From Granulosicoccus sp963833195 (lineage in GTDB: Bacteria; Pseudomonadota; Gammaproteobacteria; Granulosicoccales; Granulosicoccaceae), in the NCBI GenBank assembly GCA_963833195.1, contig CAWHXF010000027.1:2108001-2172000 (forward strand): a DNA stretch of 64,000 nucleotides, written 5' to 3'. Below the pieces are notes generated by a model, which did not search any database, had not been told where the DNA came from, and saw nothing but the letters and a program-made list of their open reading frames with translations. This document shows, one piece after another, positions 52,829 to 60,970 of this stretch; position 1 is the first letter of the stretch; each line of letters begins with the position of its first letter. A program made the translations under genes and the position numbers.

Positions 52829-52842
52829 GCAAGCCGGGTGCC
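52829..52842 (-). promoter_or_regulatory. Sigma54 promoter upstream of fliE
   Basis: Minus strand GGCACCCGGCTTGC within GGGGCACCCGGCTTGCTCC: GG, ten bases, GC, with TTGCT at -12. Close to consensus. It lies 60 bp before the fliE ATG in the gpsA-fliE gap. RpoN control of the fliE operon is usual in polar flagellates. Confidence 0.7.
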
Positions 52843-52878
52843 CCGGCCCGGGTGCGACGCGTCACACGCCGCTCCGCC

Positions 52879-52891
52879 TGCAACAGTTACA
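52879..52891. promoter_or_regulatory. 13-bp dyad upstream of the fliE promoter
   Basis: TGCAACAGTTACA, identical to 6831-6843, lies 37-50 bp upstream of the -24 element, a normal place for an enhancer-binding protein, and just beyond the gpsA stop. Arms TGCAAC and GTTACA are symmetric at 5 of 6 positions. Binding protein unknown. Confidence 0.3.
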
Positions 52892-52894
52892 CCC

Positions 52895-53947
52895 TCAGGC
52901 GTTCTCGTCGCCCGCCGTCCGCGCGAGCAGACGCTGCACGGCCTCGCCCACCGCCAGGCCTTCGTGCAGCACGGCGTGCACGGCGGCGGTGATCGGCATG
53001 TCCACGCCGAGGCTGCGAGCCTTCGCGTGCACCGCGCTCGCCGCGCGCACGCCCTCCACCACCTGCCCGATCTCGGCGGTGGCCGCCTCGAGCGACAGCC
53101 CGCGCGCCAGCGCCAGGCCCATGCGCCGGTTCCTGGACTGATCGTCGGTGCAGGTCAGCACCAGGTCCCCCATGCAGGCGAGTCCGGCGAAGGTCTCGTC
53201 GCGCGCCCCGATCGCGCGGCCGAGGCGCGCCATCTCGCGCAGCCCGCGATTGATCAGCGCCACGCGCGCGTTGGCCCCGTAGCCGCAGCCGTCGCAGAAG
53301 CCGGCGGCGATGGCGAGCACGTTCTTGGTGGCACCGCCGACCTCCACGCCGACGATGTCGTCGGAGGTGTACACCCGGAACGTCGGCCCCTGGAAGCGCG
53401 CGGCCACCTCGCCGGCGAACCCGAGGTCCGTCGCCGCCGCCGTGATGGCAGTCGGCAGCCCGCGTGCCACTTCGCCGGCGAAGCTCGGTCCGGACAGCAC
53501 GGCCTGCGCGCGGCAGTCCGGGAACACCTCGTGCGCCACCTCGTGCGTCATCGCACCGGTCGCGAGCTCCAGCCCCTTCGTCGCCCACACGAGCCCGAGT
53601 CGCGACGCGCGCTCGCCGAGCGCCGTGCGCAGCCGCAGCAAGGTGTCGCGGAAGGCCTGGCTCGGGACGCACACCAGCACCATGTCGTGCGCGTCGGCCG
53701 CTCCGCTCGCGCGCGGCAGCGCGGCCTCGAACTCGGCCACGGGTTCGAGCAGCTCCGGAAAGGCGATGCCCGGCAGGTAGCGCGCGTTCTCGCGCGCGAC
53801 GCGCATAGCGCGCATGGCATCGGCGTCGCGCCCGTGCAGCCGCACGCGGTTGCCGGCACGCGCCGCCTGCAACGCGAGCGCCGTGCCCCAGGAACCGGCA
53901 CCGTAGACGCCGAGCTCCCGCACGGGCCCCTTTACCGGCTCGTTCAC
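52895..53947 (-). CDS. gpsA: Glycerol-3-phosphate dehydrogenase [NAD(P)+] GpsA
   Basis: 350 aa from GTG 53947, overlapping the ABC transporter stop by 4 bp (GTG 53923 nearer the Rossmann start is possible). LGVYGAGSWGTALALQAARAGNRVRLHGRD is the NAD-binding motif. VWATKGLE, LSGPSFAGEVARGLPTA, GGATKNVLAIAAGFCDGCGYGANARVALINRGL (catalytic Lys) and CMGDLVLTCTDDQSRNRRMG are the GpsA signatures. It supplies sn-glycerol-3-phosphate for phospholipids. Confidence 0.95.
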   Translation of the reverse strand: MNEPVKGPVRELGVYGAGSWGTALALQAARAGNRVRLHGRDADAMRAMRVARENARYLPGIAFPELLEPVAEFEAALPRASGAADAHDMVLVCVPSQAFRDTLLRLRTALGERASRLGLVWATKGLELATGAMTHEVAHEVFPDCRAQAVLSGPSFAGEVARGLPTAITAAATDLGFAGEVAARFQGPTFRVYTSDDIVGVEVGGATKNVLAIAAGFCDGCGYGANARVALINRGLREMARLGRAIGARDETFAGLACMGDLVLTCTDDQSRNRRMGLALARGLSLEAATAEIGQVVEGVRAASAVHAKARSLGVDMPITAAVHAVLHEGLAVGEAVQRLLARTAGDENA

Positions 53948-55779
53948 CGGCCCGCCCCGCCCGTCTGCACGCCCCACTGCGCCGCGTAGCGCCCGCCGAG
54001 CGCGACGAGCTCGTCGTGCGTGCCGCGCTCCACGATGCGCCCGTGCTCCAGCACGCAGATCTCGTCCGCGCCGACGATGGTGGACAGCCGGTGCGCGACC
54101 ATCAGCACCGTGCGCTCGGTCGACAACCGCGCCAGCGAGCGCTGGATGGCCGCTTCGGTCTCGTTGTCCACGGCGCTGGTGGCCTCGTCCAGGATCAGGA
54201 TCGGCGGCGCCTTCAGGATGGCGCGCGCGAGCGACAGCCGCTGGCGCTGTCCGCCCGACAGCCGCACGCCCCGCTCGCCGACGAGCGTGTCGTAGCCCTG
54301 CGGCAGCGCCTCGATGAAGTCGTGCGCCTCGGCGGCCTCGGCGGCGGCGCGCACGCGCTCGAGCGAGGCGTCCGGATCGGCGTAGGCGATGTTGTCGCGC
54401 ACGCTGCCCTCGAACAGGAACACGTCCTGGCTGACGAGCCCGATCGCGGCGCGCAGCGAGCCGAGCGTGAGCGTGTCGATCGGATGACCGTCCACGCGCA
54501 CGGTGCCGGCATTCACCGGGTAGAAGCGCAGCAGCAGCTTGATCAGCGTCGACTTGCCCGAACCCGTCTGACCCACCAGGGCGACGGTGCTGCCCGCGCG
54601 GATCTCGAGATCCACCCCGTGCACGCCCGCCTCGGTGCCGGCGTACGCGAAGCGCACGCCCTCGAAGCGCACCGCGCCCGGAGTGTCGGGCGCAAGCGTC
54701 ACGGTGCCGGTATCGCGCACGGCGGTCTCGGTACCGATCAGCGCGAGGATGCGGCGCGTGCTCGCCATGGCGCGCTCGTACAGGTCGACGGTCTGCGCCA
54801 GGCGCGTCAGCGGCCACAGCAGTCGCTGGGTGAGGAACACCAGCATGCCGTAGGCGCCGACGTTCAGCGTGCCGTCGAGCGCCCGCAGGCCGCCGACGAT
54901 GAAGGTGGCCAGGAAGCCCACGAGTATCGCCATGCGGATCAGCGGCACGAACGCCGACGACAGCTTGATCGCGTCGCGATTGGCGGCGACGTAGTCGTCG
55001 CTCGCCCGGCGCAGGCGCGCCGACTCGCGCGCCTCGGCCGTGAACGACTTGATGGTCGCGATGCCGCCGAGGTTGTTGCCGATGCGATCGGCGAGCCCCG
55101 CGACGCGCGTGCGCACCCGGGCGTACAAGGGTGCCTGCCGACGCATGAAGAAGAACGCGCCCCACACGATCACGGGGATGGGCACGATCGCCAGCAGGGC
55201 GATGCTCGGGGACACGACGAAGAACACCGCGCCGACGAACACCACGGTCATCGTCACCTGCAGGATGTCGTTCGCGCCGCCGTCGAGAAAGCGCTCGAGC
55301 TGGTTGACGTCGTCCACGAGCGTCGCCGACAGCGAGCCCGTGGTGCGCGACTCGAAGTAGCCCATGCCCTGGCGCTGCACCTGCTCCCAGGCATCCTGGC
55401 GCAGGTCCGCCTGCAGCTCCTGCGCAAGGTTCCTCCACAGGATCAGGTACAGGTACTGGAACAGCGACTCGCCGGCCCAGACCACGAAGGTGAGCAAGCC
55501 CAGCGCGACGATCTGCGCCTGCGGGGTCTCGACGCCGAGCGCTGCGAGAAAGCTCTGGTCGCCGCTGACCACGACATCGATGGCGACGCCGATGATGACC
55601 TCGGGCAACACGTCGAAGAACGTGTTGGCGGTCGAGCACAGGCTCGCCAGCACGATGCGCCGGCGGTAGCCGCGCGCGTAGCGCAGCAGGCGCACCAGCG
55701 CGCCGAAGCTCGTGCCCTCGTCGCCCCCGTCACCGCCAGCGACCGAGGTCTCGGGCGCGGCGACGGCGTCGGCCGTCAC
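53944..55779 (-). CDS. ABC transporter, fused permease-ATPase (MsbA/LmrA-type exporter)
   Basis: 611 aa from GTG 55779 (TTG 55785 also possible; no strong ribosome-binding site). Residues ~40-325 form a six-helix type I exporter membrane domain. The ATPase domain has Walker A VGQTGSGKST, Q-loop LVSQDVFLFEG, signature LSGGQRQRLS, Walker B ILILDEATSAVD and H-loop AHRLS. A homodimeric exporter of lipid or a hydrophobic compound is likely; the exact substrate is not visible. First gene after the ribosomal-operon terminator, coupled to gpsA. Confidence 0.88.
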   Translation of the reverse strand: MTADAVAAPETSVAGGDGGDEGTSFGALVRLLRYARGYRRRIVLASLCSTANTFFDVLPEVIIGVAIDVVVSGDQSFLAALGVETPQAQIVALGLLTFVVWAGESLFQYLYLILWRNLAQELQADLRQDAWEQVQRQGMGYFESRTTGSLSATLVDDVNQLERFLDGGANDILQVTMTVVFVGAVFFVVSPSIALLAIVPIPVIVWGAFFFMRRQAPLYARVRTRVAGLADRIGNNLGGIATIKSFTAEARESARLRRASDDYVAANRDAIKLSSAFVPLIRMAILVGFLATFIVGGLRALDGTLNVGAYGMLVFLTQRLLWPLTRLAQTVDLYERAMASTRRILALIGTETAVRDTGTVTLAPDTPGAVRFEGVRFAYAGTEAGVHGVDLEIRAGSTVALVGQTGSGKSTLIKLLLRFYPVNAGTVRVDGHPIDTLTLGSLRAAIGLVSQDVFLFEGSVRDNIAYADPDASLERVRAAAEAAEAHDFIEALPQGYDTLVGERGVRLSGGQRQRLSLARAILKAPPILILDEATSAVDNETEAAIQRSLARLSTERTVLMVAHRLSTIVGADEICVLEHGRIVERGTHDELVALGGRYAAQWGVQTGGAGR

Positions 55780-55821
55780 GCTCAACGGCGTGCCCCGCCC
55801 GGGCGACCGGACGCCCCAACG

Positions 55822-55855
55822 AAAAGGCCCGGCACCCCGCGAGGGGTCCGGGCCT
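55822..55855 (-). terminator. Intrinsic terminator of the spc/alpha ribosomal operon
   Basis: Minus strand AGGCCCGGACCCC-TCGC-GGGGTGCCGGGCCT followed by TTT: a ~13-bp GC stem with one mismatch, a tetraloop and a U-tract, 27 bp after the rplQ stop. Confidence 0.9.
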
Positions 55856-55882
55856 GGAATCCCTGCCGGAGCACGGGAATGC

Positions 55883-56248
55883 TCAGTCGATCTCGCGGTC
55901 CACGAACTCGATGATGGCCATGGGCGCGTTGTCGCCCGAACGCGGCCCGAGCTTCAGGATGCGCGTGTAGCCCCCGGGACGCTCGGCCATGCGCGGCCCG
56001 ATGTCCGAGTGCAGCTTGCCCACCGCCGCCTTGTCGCGCAGGCGGGAAAAGGACACGCGCCGCTCGGCCACGCCGTCACGCTTGGCGCGCGTGATCATGG
56101 GCTCGACGACGCGGCGCAGCTCCTTCGCCTTGGGCAGCGTGGTGCGGATGGCCTCATGCTCGATCAGGGAGGCGGCCATGTTGCGGAACATCGCCTCGCG
56201 GTGCGAGGAATTCCGGTTCAGCTGGCGCCCGCTCTTGCGGTGTCTCAT
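55883..56248 (-). CDS. rplQ: 50S ribosomal protein L17
   Basis: 121 aa. MRHRKSGRQLNRNSSHREAMFRNMAASLIEHE is the L17 N-terminus; the ending GDNAPMAIIEF is typical. Last gene of the operon, directly behind rpoA and before the terminator. Confidence 0.98.
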   Translation of the reverse strand: MRHRKSGRQLNRNSSHREAMFRNMAASLIEHEAIRTTLPKAKELRRVVEPMITRAKRDGVAERRVSFSRLRDKAAVGKLHSDIGPRMAERPGGYTRILKLGPRSGDNAPMAIIEFVDREID

Positions 56249-56289
56249 GGTCTTCTACGGTCCGGCAATGTCGTGAATCGGCGGGCGGC

Positions 56290-57282
56290 CTACTTCGCCA
56301 GCTCGCGCTGCTTCTGCAGCTCGGGCGGCGGCCAGTTCTCCAGACGCATGCCGAGCGACAGCGCCTGCTGCGCGAGCACGTCCTTGATCTCGGTGAGCGA
56401 CTTCTTGCCGAGGTTCGGCGTCTTCAGGAGCTCCACCTCGGTGCGCTGGATCAGGTCCCCGATGTAGTAGATGTTCTCGGCCTTCAGGCAGTTGGCCGAA
56501 CGCACCGTGAGCTCCAGGTCGTCGACCGGACGCAGCAGGATGGGATCGATGTCGCTGGCGGACTCCTCCTCCTTCTGTCCGGCCTCGGCCTTGAGGTCCA
56601 CGAACACCGACAGCTGCTCCTGCAGGATGGTGGCCGCCTTCCTGATGGCCTCCTCGGGATCGATGGTGCCGTTGGTCTCCAGATCGATCACGAGCTTGTC
56701 GAGGTCGGTGCGCTGCTCGACGCGCGCGCTCTCGACGGTGTAGGCGACGCGGTGCACGGGGCTGAACGAGCTGTCGATCTGCAGCGTGCCGATGGGGCGG
56801 CTCTCGCCTTCCTCCAGCGTGCGGGCGGACGCCGGCTCGTAGCCGCGGCCGACACGGGCGCGCAGCGTCATGTTCAGGTTCACGTCGCCGGTCAGGTGGC
56901 AGATGACGTGGTCGGGATTGACGATCTCGATGTCGTGGTCGAGCTGGATGTCGGCCGCCGTCACGGTGGCGGGTCCCTGCTTGACGAGCTTGAGCGTGGC
57001 CTCCTGCTTGGCGTGCATGACGATGGACACGCCCTTCAGGTTCAGCAGGATCTCGAGCACGTCCTCCTGCACGCCCTCCATGGGGGTGTACTCGTGCAGC
57101 ACGCCCTCGATCTCGGCCTCGTGGAAGCTCGCGCCGGGCATGGAGGACAGCAGGATGCGACGCAGCGCGTTGCCGAGCGTGTGGCCGAAGCCGCGCTCCA
57201 GCGGCTCGAGCGTGACCTTCGCGTGGTTCGCGTTGGAGGCCGTGACATCGACGATGCGCGGCTTCAGGAATTCGGTCTGCAT
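56290..57282 (-). CDS. rpoA: DNA-directed RNA polymerase alpha subunit
   Basis: 330 aa from ATG 57282 (MQTEFLKP); an upstream in-frame TTG at 57291 is less likely. N-terminal dimerisation domain with LEPLERGFGHTLGNALRRILLSSMPG; C-terminal domain with LELTVRSANCLKAENIYYIGDLIQRTEVELLKTPNLGKKSLTEIKDVLA, the UP-element/activator-binding surface. Position between rpsD and rplQ is standard. Confidence 0.99.
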   Translation of the reverse strand: MQTEFLKPRIVDVTASNANHAKVTLEPLERGFGHTLGNALRRILLSSMPGASFHEAEIEGVLHEYTPMEGVQEDVLEILLNLKGVSIVMHAKQEATLKLVKQGPATVTAADIQLDHDIEIVNPDHVICHLTGDVNLNMTLRARVGRGYEPASARTLEEGESRPIGTLQIDSSFSPVHRVAYTVESARVEQRTDLDKLVIDLETNGTIDPEEAIRKAATILQEQLSVFVDLKAEAGQKEEESASDIDPILLRPVDDLELTVRSANCLKAENIYYIGDLIQRTEVELLKTPNLGKKSLTEIKDVLAQQALSLGMRLENWPPPELQKQRELAK

Positions 57283-57417
57283 GGCGTTCAAGTGGGAGCG
57301 GGCCCTCGTGTGCTGGACTCGACCGCGCGGTCGGGGATGAGCCGGTGCGCGGAACGACGGATGGGGAAAGCGGTGCGGCCCCGCAACGTGGGGCCGGTGC
57401 TCCCTACTTCGACCCGA

Positions 57418-58044
57418 TCACTTGGAATAGAGCTCCACCACCAGCGACTCGTTGATCTCGGCCGGCAGCTCGCCACGGTCCGGAATCGCCTTGAACAGGC
57501 CTTCGAACTTCTTCGAATCCACGTCGATCCAGCCGGGCAGGCCGCGCTGCTGCGCGAGCTGCAGCGCGTCGGCGATGCGCGCCTGCTTCTTCGCCCGCTC
57601 GCGCACGCTCACGGTCTGGTTCGGCTGCACCTGGTACGAGGCGATGTTGACCACCTGTCCGTCCACCAGGATCGCCTTGTGCGCGACGAGCTGACGCGCC
57701 TCGGCACGCGTGGCGCCGAAGCCCATGCGGTACACCACGTTGTCCAGTCGCTGCTCGAGCATGGCGAGCAGGTTCTCGCCCGTAGAGCCCTTGCGGGAGG
57801 CGGACGCCTTGTAGTAGTTCCGGAACTGCTTCTCCAGCACGCCGTACATGCGACGAAGCTTCTGCTTCTCGCGCAGCTGGATGGAGTAGTCGGACGGCCG
57901 GCCGCGCTTGTTGCCCGTGCCCTGCTGGCCCGGAGGCGTCTCGAGATTGCACTTCGACTCGAGCGGACGGATGCCGGACTTCAGGTACAGGTCCGTGCCT
58001 TCGCGGCGGCTGAGCTTGCACTTCGGTCCGATGTAGCGGGCCAT
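57418..58044 (-). CDS. rpsD: 30S ribosomal protein S4
   Basis: 208 aa. MARYIGPKCKLSRREGTDL start and the S4 RNA-binding domain (LEQRLDNVVYRMGFGATRAEARQLVAHKAILVDGQVVNIASY). The 135-bp gap to rpoA holds a hairpin with arms CGGCCCC (57376-57382) and GGGGCCG (57390-57396). In E. coli S4 autoregulates this operon; whether that holds here cannot be seen. Confidence 0.98.
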   Translation of the reverse strand: MARYIGPKCKLSRREGTDLYLKSGIRPLESKCNLETPPGQQGTGNKRGRPSDYSIQLREKQKLRRMYGVLEKQFRNYYKASASRKGSTGENLLAMLEQRLDNVVYRMGFGATRAEARQLVAHKAILVDGQVVNIASYQVQPNQTVSVRERAKKQARIADALQLAQQRGLPGWIDVDSKKFEGLFKAIPDRGELPAEINESLVVELYSK

Positions 58045-58101
58045 GCGTTCTTCTCTGGGTCTTCTGTATCGTCGGGAGGCGGGGCGTGCGCGCGGTGCGC
58101 G

Positions 58102-58488
58102 TCAGACCCGGCGCTTCTTCGGGGGACGGCAGCCGTTGTGCGGGATGGGCGTGACGTCGATGATGCTGGCGATCTTGAAGCCGACGTTGTTCAGCGAGCG
58201 CACGGCGCTATCGCGACCGGGGCCGGGGCCCTTGACGTGCACGTCGATGTTCTTGAGCCCGTACTCCTTGGCGGCTTCGCCAGCGCGCTCGGCGGCGACC
58301 TGCGCGGCGAACGGCGTGCTCTTTCTCGAGCCGCGGAAGCCGGAACCGCCGGCGGTGGCCCAGGACAACGCGTTGCCTTGCCGATCGGTGATCATCACGA
58401 TCGTGTTGTTGAAGGAGGCGTGCACGTGCGCGATGCCGTCGGTGACGGTGCGGCGAACCTTCTTCTTGGTGCTGGTGTTCTGGGCCAT
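58102..58488 (-). CDS. rpsK: 30S ribosomal protein S11
   Basis: 128 aa. VHASFNNTIVMITDRQGNALSWATAGGSGFRGSRKSTPFAAQ and the C-terminal VTPIPHNGCRPPKKRRV are diagnostic of bacterial S11. Confidence 0.98.
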   Translation of the reverse strand: MAQNTSTKKKVRRTVTDGIAHVHASFNNTIVMITDRQGNALSWATAGGSGFRGSRKSTPFAAQVAAERAGEAAKEYGLKNIDVHVKGPGPGRDSAVRSLNNVGFKIASIIDVTPIPHNGCRPPKKRRV

Positions 58489-58542
58489 GGAGTTCCGAGC
58501 GGGACCTGTGCTGTGCGTGCTACGCGAAGGGGTGAACGCGCG

Positions 58543-58899
58543 TCAGCGCTTGAGCGGACGGCGCGGGCCCTTGCGGGTGCGCGCGTTCGTCTTGGTGCGC
58601 TGACCGCGCAGCGGCAGCCCGCGGCGGTGCCGGATGCCGCGGTAGCAGCCCAGATCCATCAGGCGCTTGATGTTCATGGACACGTCGCGGCGCAGGTCGC
58701 CCTCGACGGTCTGCTTGCCCACCTCGGTGCGCAGGCTCTCGACCTCGACCTCGGAGAGGTTCCGCACCTTCGTGTCCGGCGCCACGCCGGCGTCCTCGCA
58801 GATCTTCAGCGACAGCGTACGGCCGATGCCGTAGATGGAGGTGAGCGCGATCCAGGTGTGCTTCTGGACCGGGATGTTGATGCCGGCGATGCGGGCCAT
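58543..58899 (-). CDS. rpsM: 30S ribosomal protein S13
   Basis: 118 aa. ARIAGINIPVQKHTWIALTSIYGIGRT start, CYRGIRHRRGLPLRGQRTKTNARTRKGPRR end. Standard length and order. Confidence 0.98.
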   Translation of the reverse strand: MARIAGINIPVQKHTWIALTSIYGIGRTLSLKICEDAGVAPDTKVRNLSEVEVESLRTEVGKQTVEGDLRRDVSMNIKRLMDLGCYRGIRHRRGLPLRGQRTKTNARTRKGPRRPLKR

Positions 58900-58971
58900 G
58901 CGTAGGTCTCGTGCTTGCTGAGCTGGGAAACGTGCTGCGGGACGGGCGGCGCGAACGCCGGCCCGGACCCG

Positions 58972-59088
58972 TCAGCCCTGGCGCTGCTTGTGGCGCGCGT
59001 CGGTATTGCAGATGACGCGCACGACACCCTTGCGGCGCACCACCTTGCAGTTGCGGCAGATCTTCTTGACCGATGCTCTGACTTTCAT
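58972..59088 (-). CDS. rpmJ: 50S ribosomal protein L36 (zinc-ribbon form)
   Basis: 38 aa: MKVRASVKKICRNCKVV, with CxxC at residues 11 and 14, Cys27 and His33 intact, so the zinc-binding paralogue. Too short for most ORF filters but unmistakable. Separated from secY by an unusual 322-bp gap. Confidence 0.97.
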   Translation of the reverse strand: MKVRASVKKICRNCKVVRRKGVVRVICNTDARHKQRQG

Positions 59089-59410
59089 GCTGTCTCTATC
59101 CTGCTGATCGGGTCGGACGCCGTCGAAGGGAGCGGCGTGCGCGCGAAGTGATGGCATACCGGGGCACGCCGCGGAGTGCACCTCCGCGGAGAACCGCCCA
59201 TGGTGCCACGAATTGACGTTGCGGGCAATGGCCACGACACCCGGACCGCGTCACGACTGCCGGTCGCAGGCCGGTCGCGGCGTCGATCCGAGGGCCGATC
59301 CCGAGACCGATCCCAGGGCCGATCCAACGATTGCCCCGAGTGCCGGCTCGAAACCGGGCGTCACCGGACGCGCGCCGCGACATCCTTTCGTCGACGCGCC
59401 CCTCTTTCCC
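59089..59410. other. 322-bp intergenic region between rpmJ and secY
   Basis: In most relatives these genes are almost contiguous. I see no convincing gene here. It contains a perfect 8-bp hairpin CCGCGGAG/CTCCGCGG (59169-59176 with 59182-59189) and four 12-bp tandem repeats of the type CGATCCNNNGNC (59284-59331). A TTGACG (59215-59220) lies on the plus strand, opposite to the genes. It may hold a promoter for the alpha operon (rpmJ-rplQ) on the minus strand, but I find no good -35/-10 pair. Confidence 0.6.
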
Positions 59411-60808
59411 TCAGCGCGCCCCCTTCGGAGCGTCCAGACGAGCGCCGCCGCGCTTCGGTCCGGATTTCACCGTCTTCTTCGCGCCTCCCGGACCGCCCTG
59501 CTTCTTCATGAGCCCCTCGTACTGGTGGCTCATCATGTGCGCCTGCGCCTGACCGACGAAGTCCATGACGACGACGACGATGATCAGCAGCGACGTGCCG
59601 CCGAAGTAGAAGGGCACGTTCCACAAGAGGATCAGGAATTCCGGCAGCAGGCACACCAAGGTGATGTACAGCGCGCCGTAGAGCGTCAACCGGGTGAGCA
59701 CGCCGTCGATGTAGCGCGCGGTCTGATCCCCGGGGCGGATGCCCGGAATGAACGCACCGGAGCGCTTGAGGTTGTCCGCCGTCTCGCGCGCATTGAACAC
59801 GAGCGCGGTGTAGAAGAAGCAGAAGAAGATGATGGCCGAGGCGTACAGCAGGATGTAGACGGGCTGCCCGGGCTGCAGCGTGGAAACGATGGTGTTCAGC
59901 CAGCCGCTGGAATTGTTCGTGGCGATGTCGCCGAGCGTGGCCGGGAACAGGATGATGCTGGAGGCGAAGATGGGCGGAATGACGCCCGCCATGTTGAGCT
60001 TCAGCGGCAGGTGGCTGGACTGCGCGGCGTACATCTTCCGGCCCTGCTGGCGTTTCGCGTAGTTCACCGTGATACGGCGCTGGCCGCGCTCGACGAACAC
60101 CACGAAGGCGGTGATGGCGAACACCATCGCGAACAGCAGGATCACCGTGAAGGCCGACAGCTCGCCGGTGCGCGCGAGCTCCAGCGTGCCGCCGATGGCC
60201 GCCGGCAATCCCGCGACGATGCCCGCGAAGATCAGGATCGAGATGCCGTTGCCGATGCCGCGCTCGGTGATCTGCTCGCCCAGCCACATCAGGAACATGG
60301 TGCCGGTGATGAGGGTGACCGACGCGGTGAGCACGAACCCGGGCCCGGTCAGGAACACCACGCTCTGGCCGCCGGCACCCTGCCCCTGCAACGCGATGGC
60401 GATGCCGACCGACTGCACGGTCGCGAGCAGCAGCGTGCCGTAGCGCGTGTACTTCGTGATGACGCGTCGCCCGCTCTCGCCCTCCTTGCGAAGCTGCTCG
60501 AGCTGCGGAATGACGTGCGTCATCAACTGCATGATGATGGACGCCGAAATGTAGGGCATGACGCCGAGCGCGAACAGCGACATGCGCGACAGCGAACCGC
60601 CGCCGAACATGTTGAGCATCCCGAGGATGCCGTCGCTCTGCGCCTGGAAGATGTCCGCCATGACCCGCGGATCGACCCCGGGAATGGTGATGTGCGAGCC
60701 GATCCGGAAGATCACGAGCGCCAGCAGCACGAACAGCAGTCGCGAGCGCAGCTCGGCGCTGCCGCCGATGTTCGCCAGGCCGGGCCCGGAAGTCTTTCTG
60801 TCAGCCAT
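59411..60808 (-). CDS. secY: Preprotein translocase subunit SecY
   Basis: 465 aa from ATG 60808. Ten membrane helices; landmarks GSHITIPGVDP, FALGVMPYISASIIMQLMTHVIP, YTRYGTLLLATVQS, ERGIGNGISILIFAGIVAGLP and a C-terminal YEGLMKK followed by a basic tail of ~35 residues, longer than in E. coli. Channel of the Sec translocon. Confidence 0.98.
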   Translation of the reverse strand: MADRKTSGPGLANIGGSAELRSRLLFVLLALVIFRIGSHITIPGVDPRVMADIFQAQSDGILGMLNMFGGGSLSRMSLFALGVMPYISASIIMQLMTHVIPQLEQLRKEGESGRRVITKYTRYGTLLLATVQSVGIAIALQGQGAGGQSVVFLTGPGFVLTASVTLITGTMFLMWLGEQITERGIGNGISILIFAGIVAGLPAAIGGTLELARTGELSAFTVILLFAMVFAITAFVVFVERGQRRITVNYAKRQQGRKMYAAQSSHLPLKLNMAGVIPPIFASSIILFPATLGDIATNNSSGWLNTIVSTLQPGQPVYILLYASAIIFFCFFYTALVFNARETADNLKRSGAFIPGIRPGDQTARYIDGVLTRLTLYGALYITLVCLLPEFLILLWNVPFYFGGTSLLIIVVVVMDFVGQAQAHMMSHQYEGLMKKQGGPGGAKKTVKSGPKRGGARLDAPKGAR

Positions 60809-60933
60809 GGTCTGGGTGCCGTGTCGTCTGGGCGAAGGGCCGGCGAAGCCGGGGAGCGGCGGCAACGGGCGCCGCGCACGACCCGCCGGCTGCCGGAGAC
60901 GCTGCTTGGGACCGCGAGCGCGTCACGCGGTTC

Positions 60934-60960
60934 GGGCCGGACGCGAATCGCGTCCGGCCC
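60934..60960 (-). terminator. Perfect 12-bp hairpin between rplO and secY (attenuator-like)
   Basis: GGGCCGGACGCG and CGCGTCCGGCCC pair around a 3-nt loop 10 bp after the rplO stop, within a 162-bp gap. No U-tract follows, so it is more likely an attenuator or an RNA-processing/stability element than a full terminator; secY expression must continue. Confidence 0.45.
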
Positions 60961-60970
60961 GGCAAGGCCT

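Noticed and set aside
59096..59383. 95-codon open frame in the rpmJ-secY gap with Gly-Ile-Gly repeats
   Set aside because: Arises from the 12-bp tandem repeat; no ribosome-binding site and unnatural Arg-rich composition.
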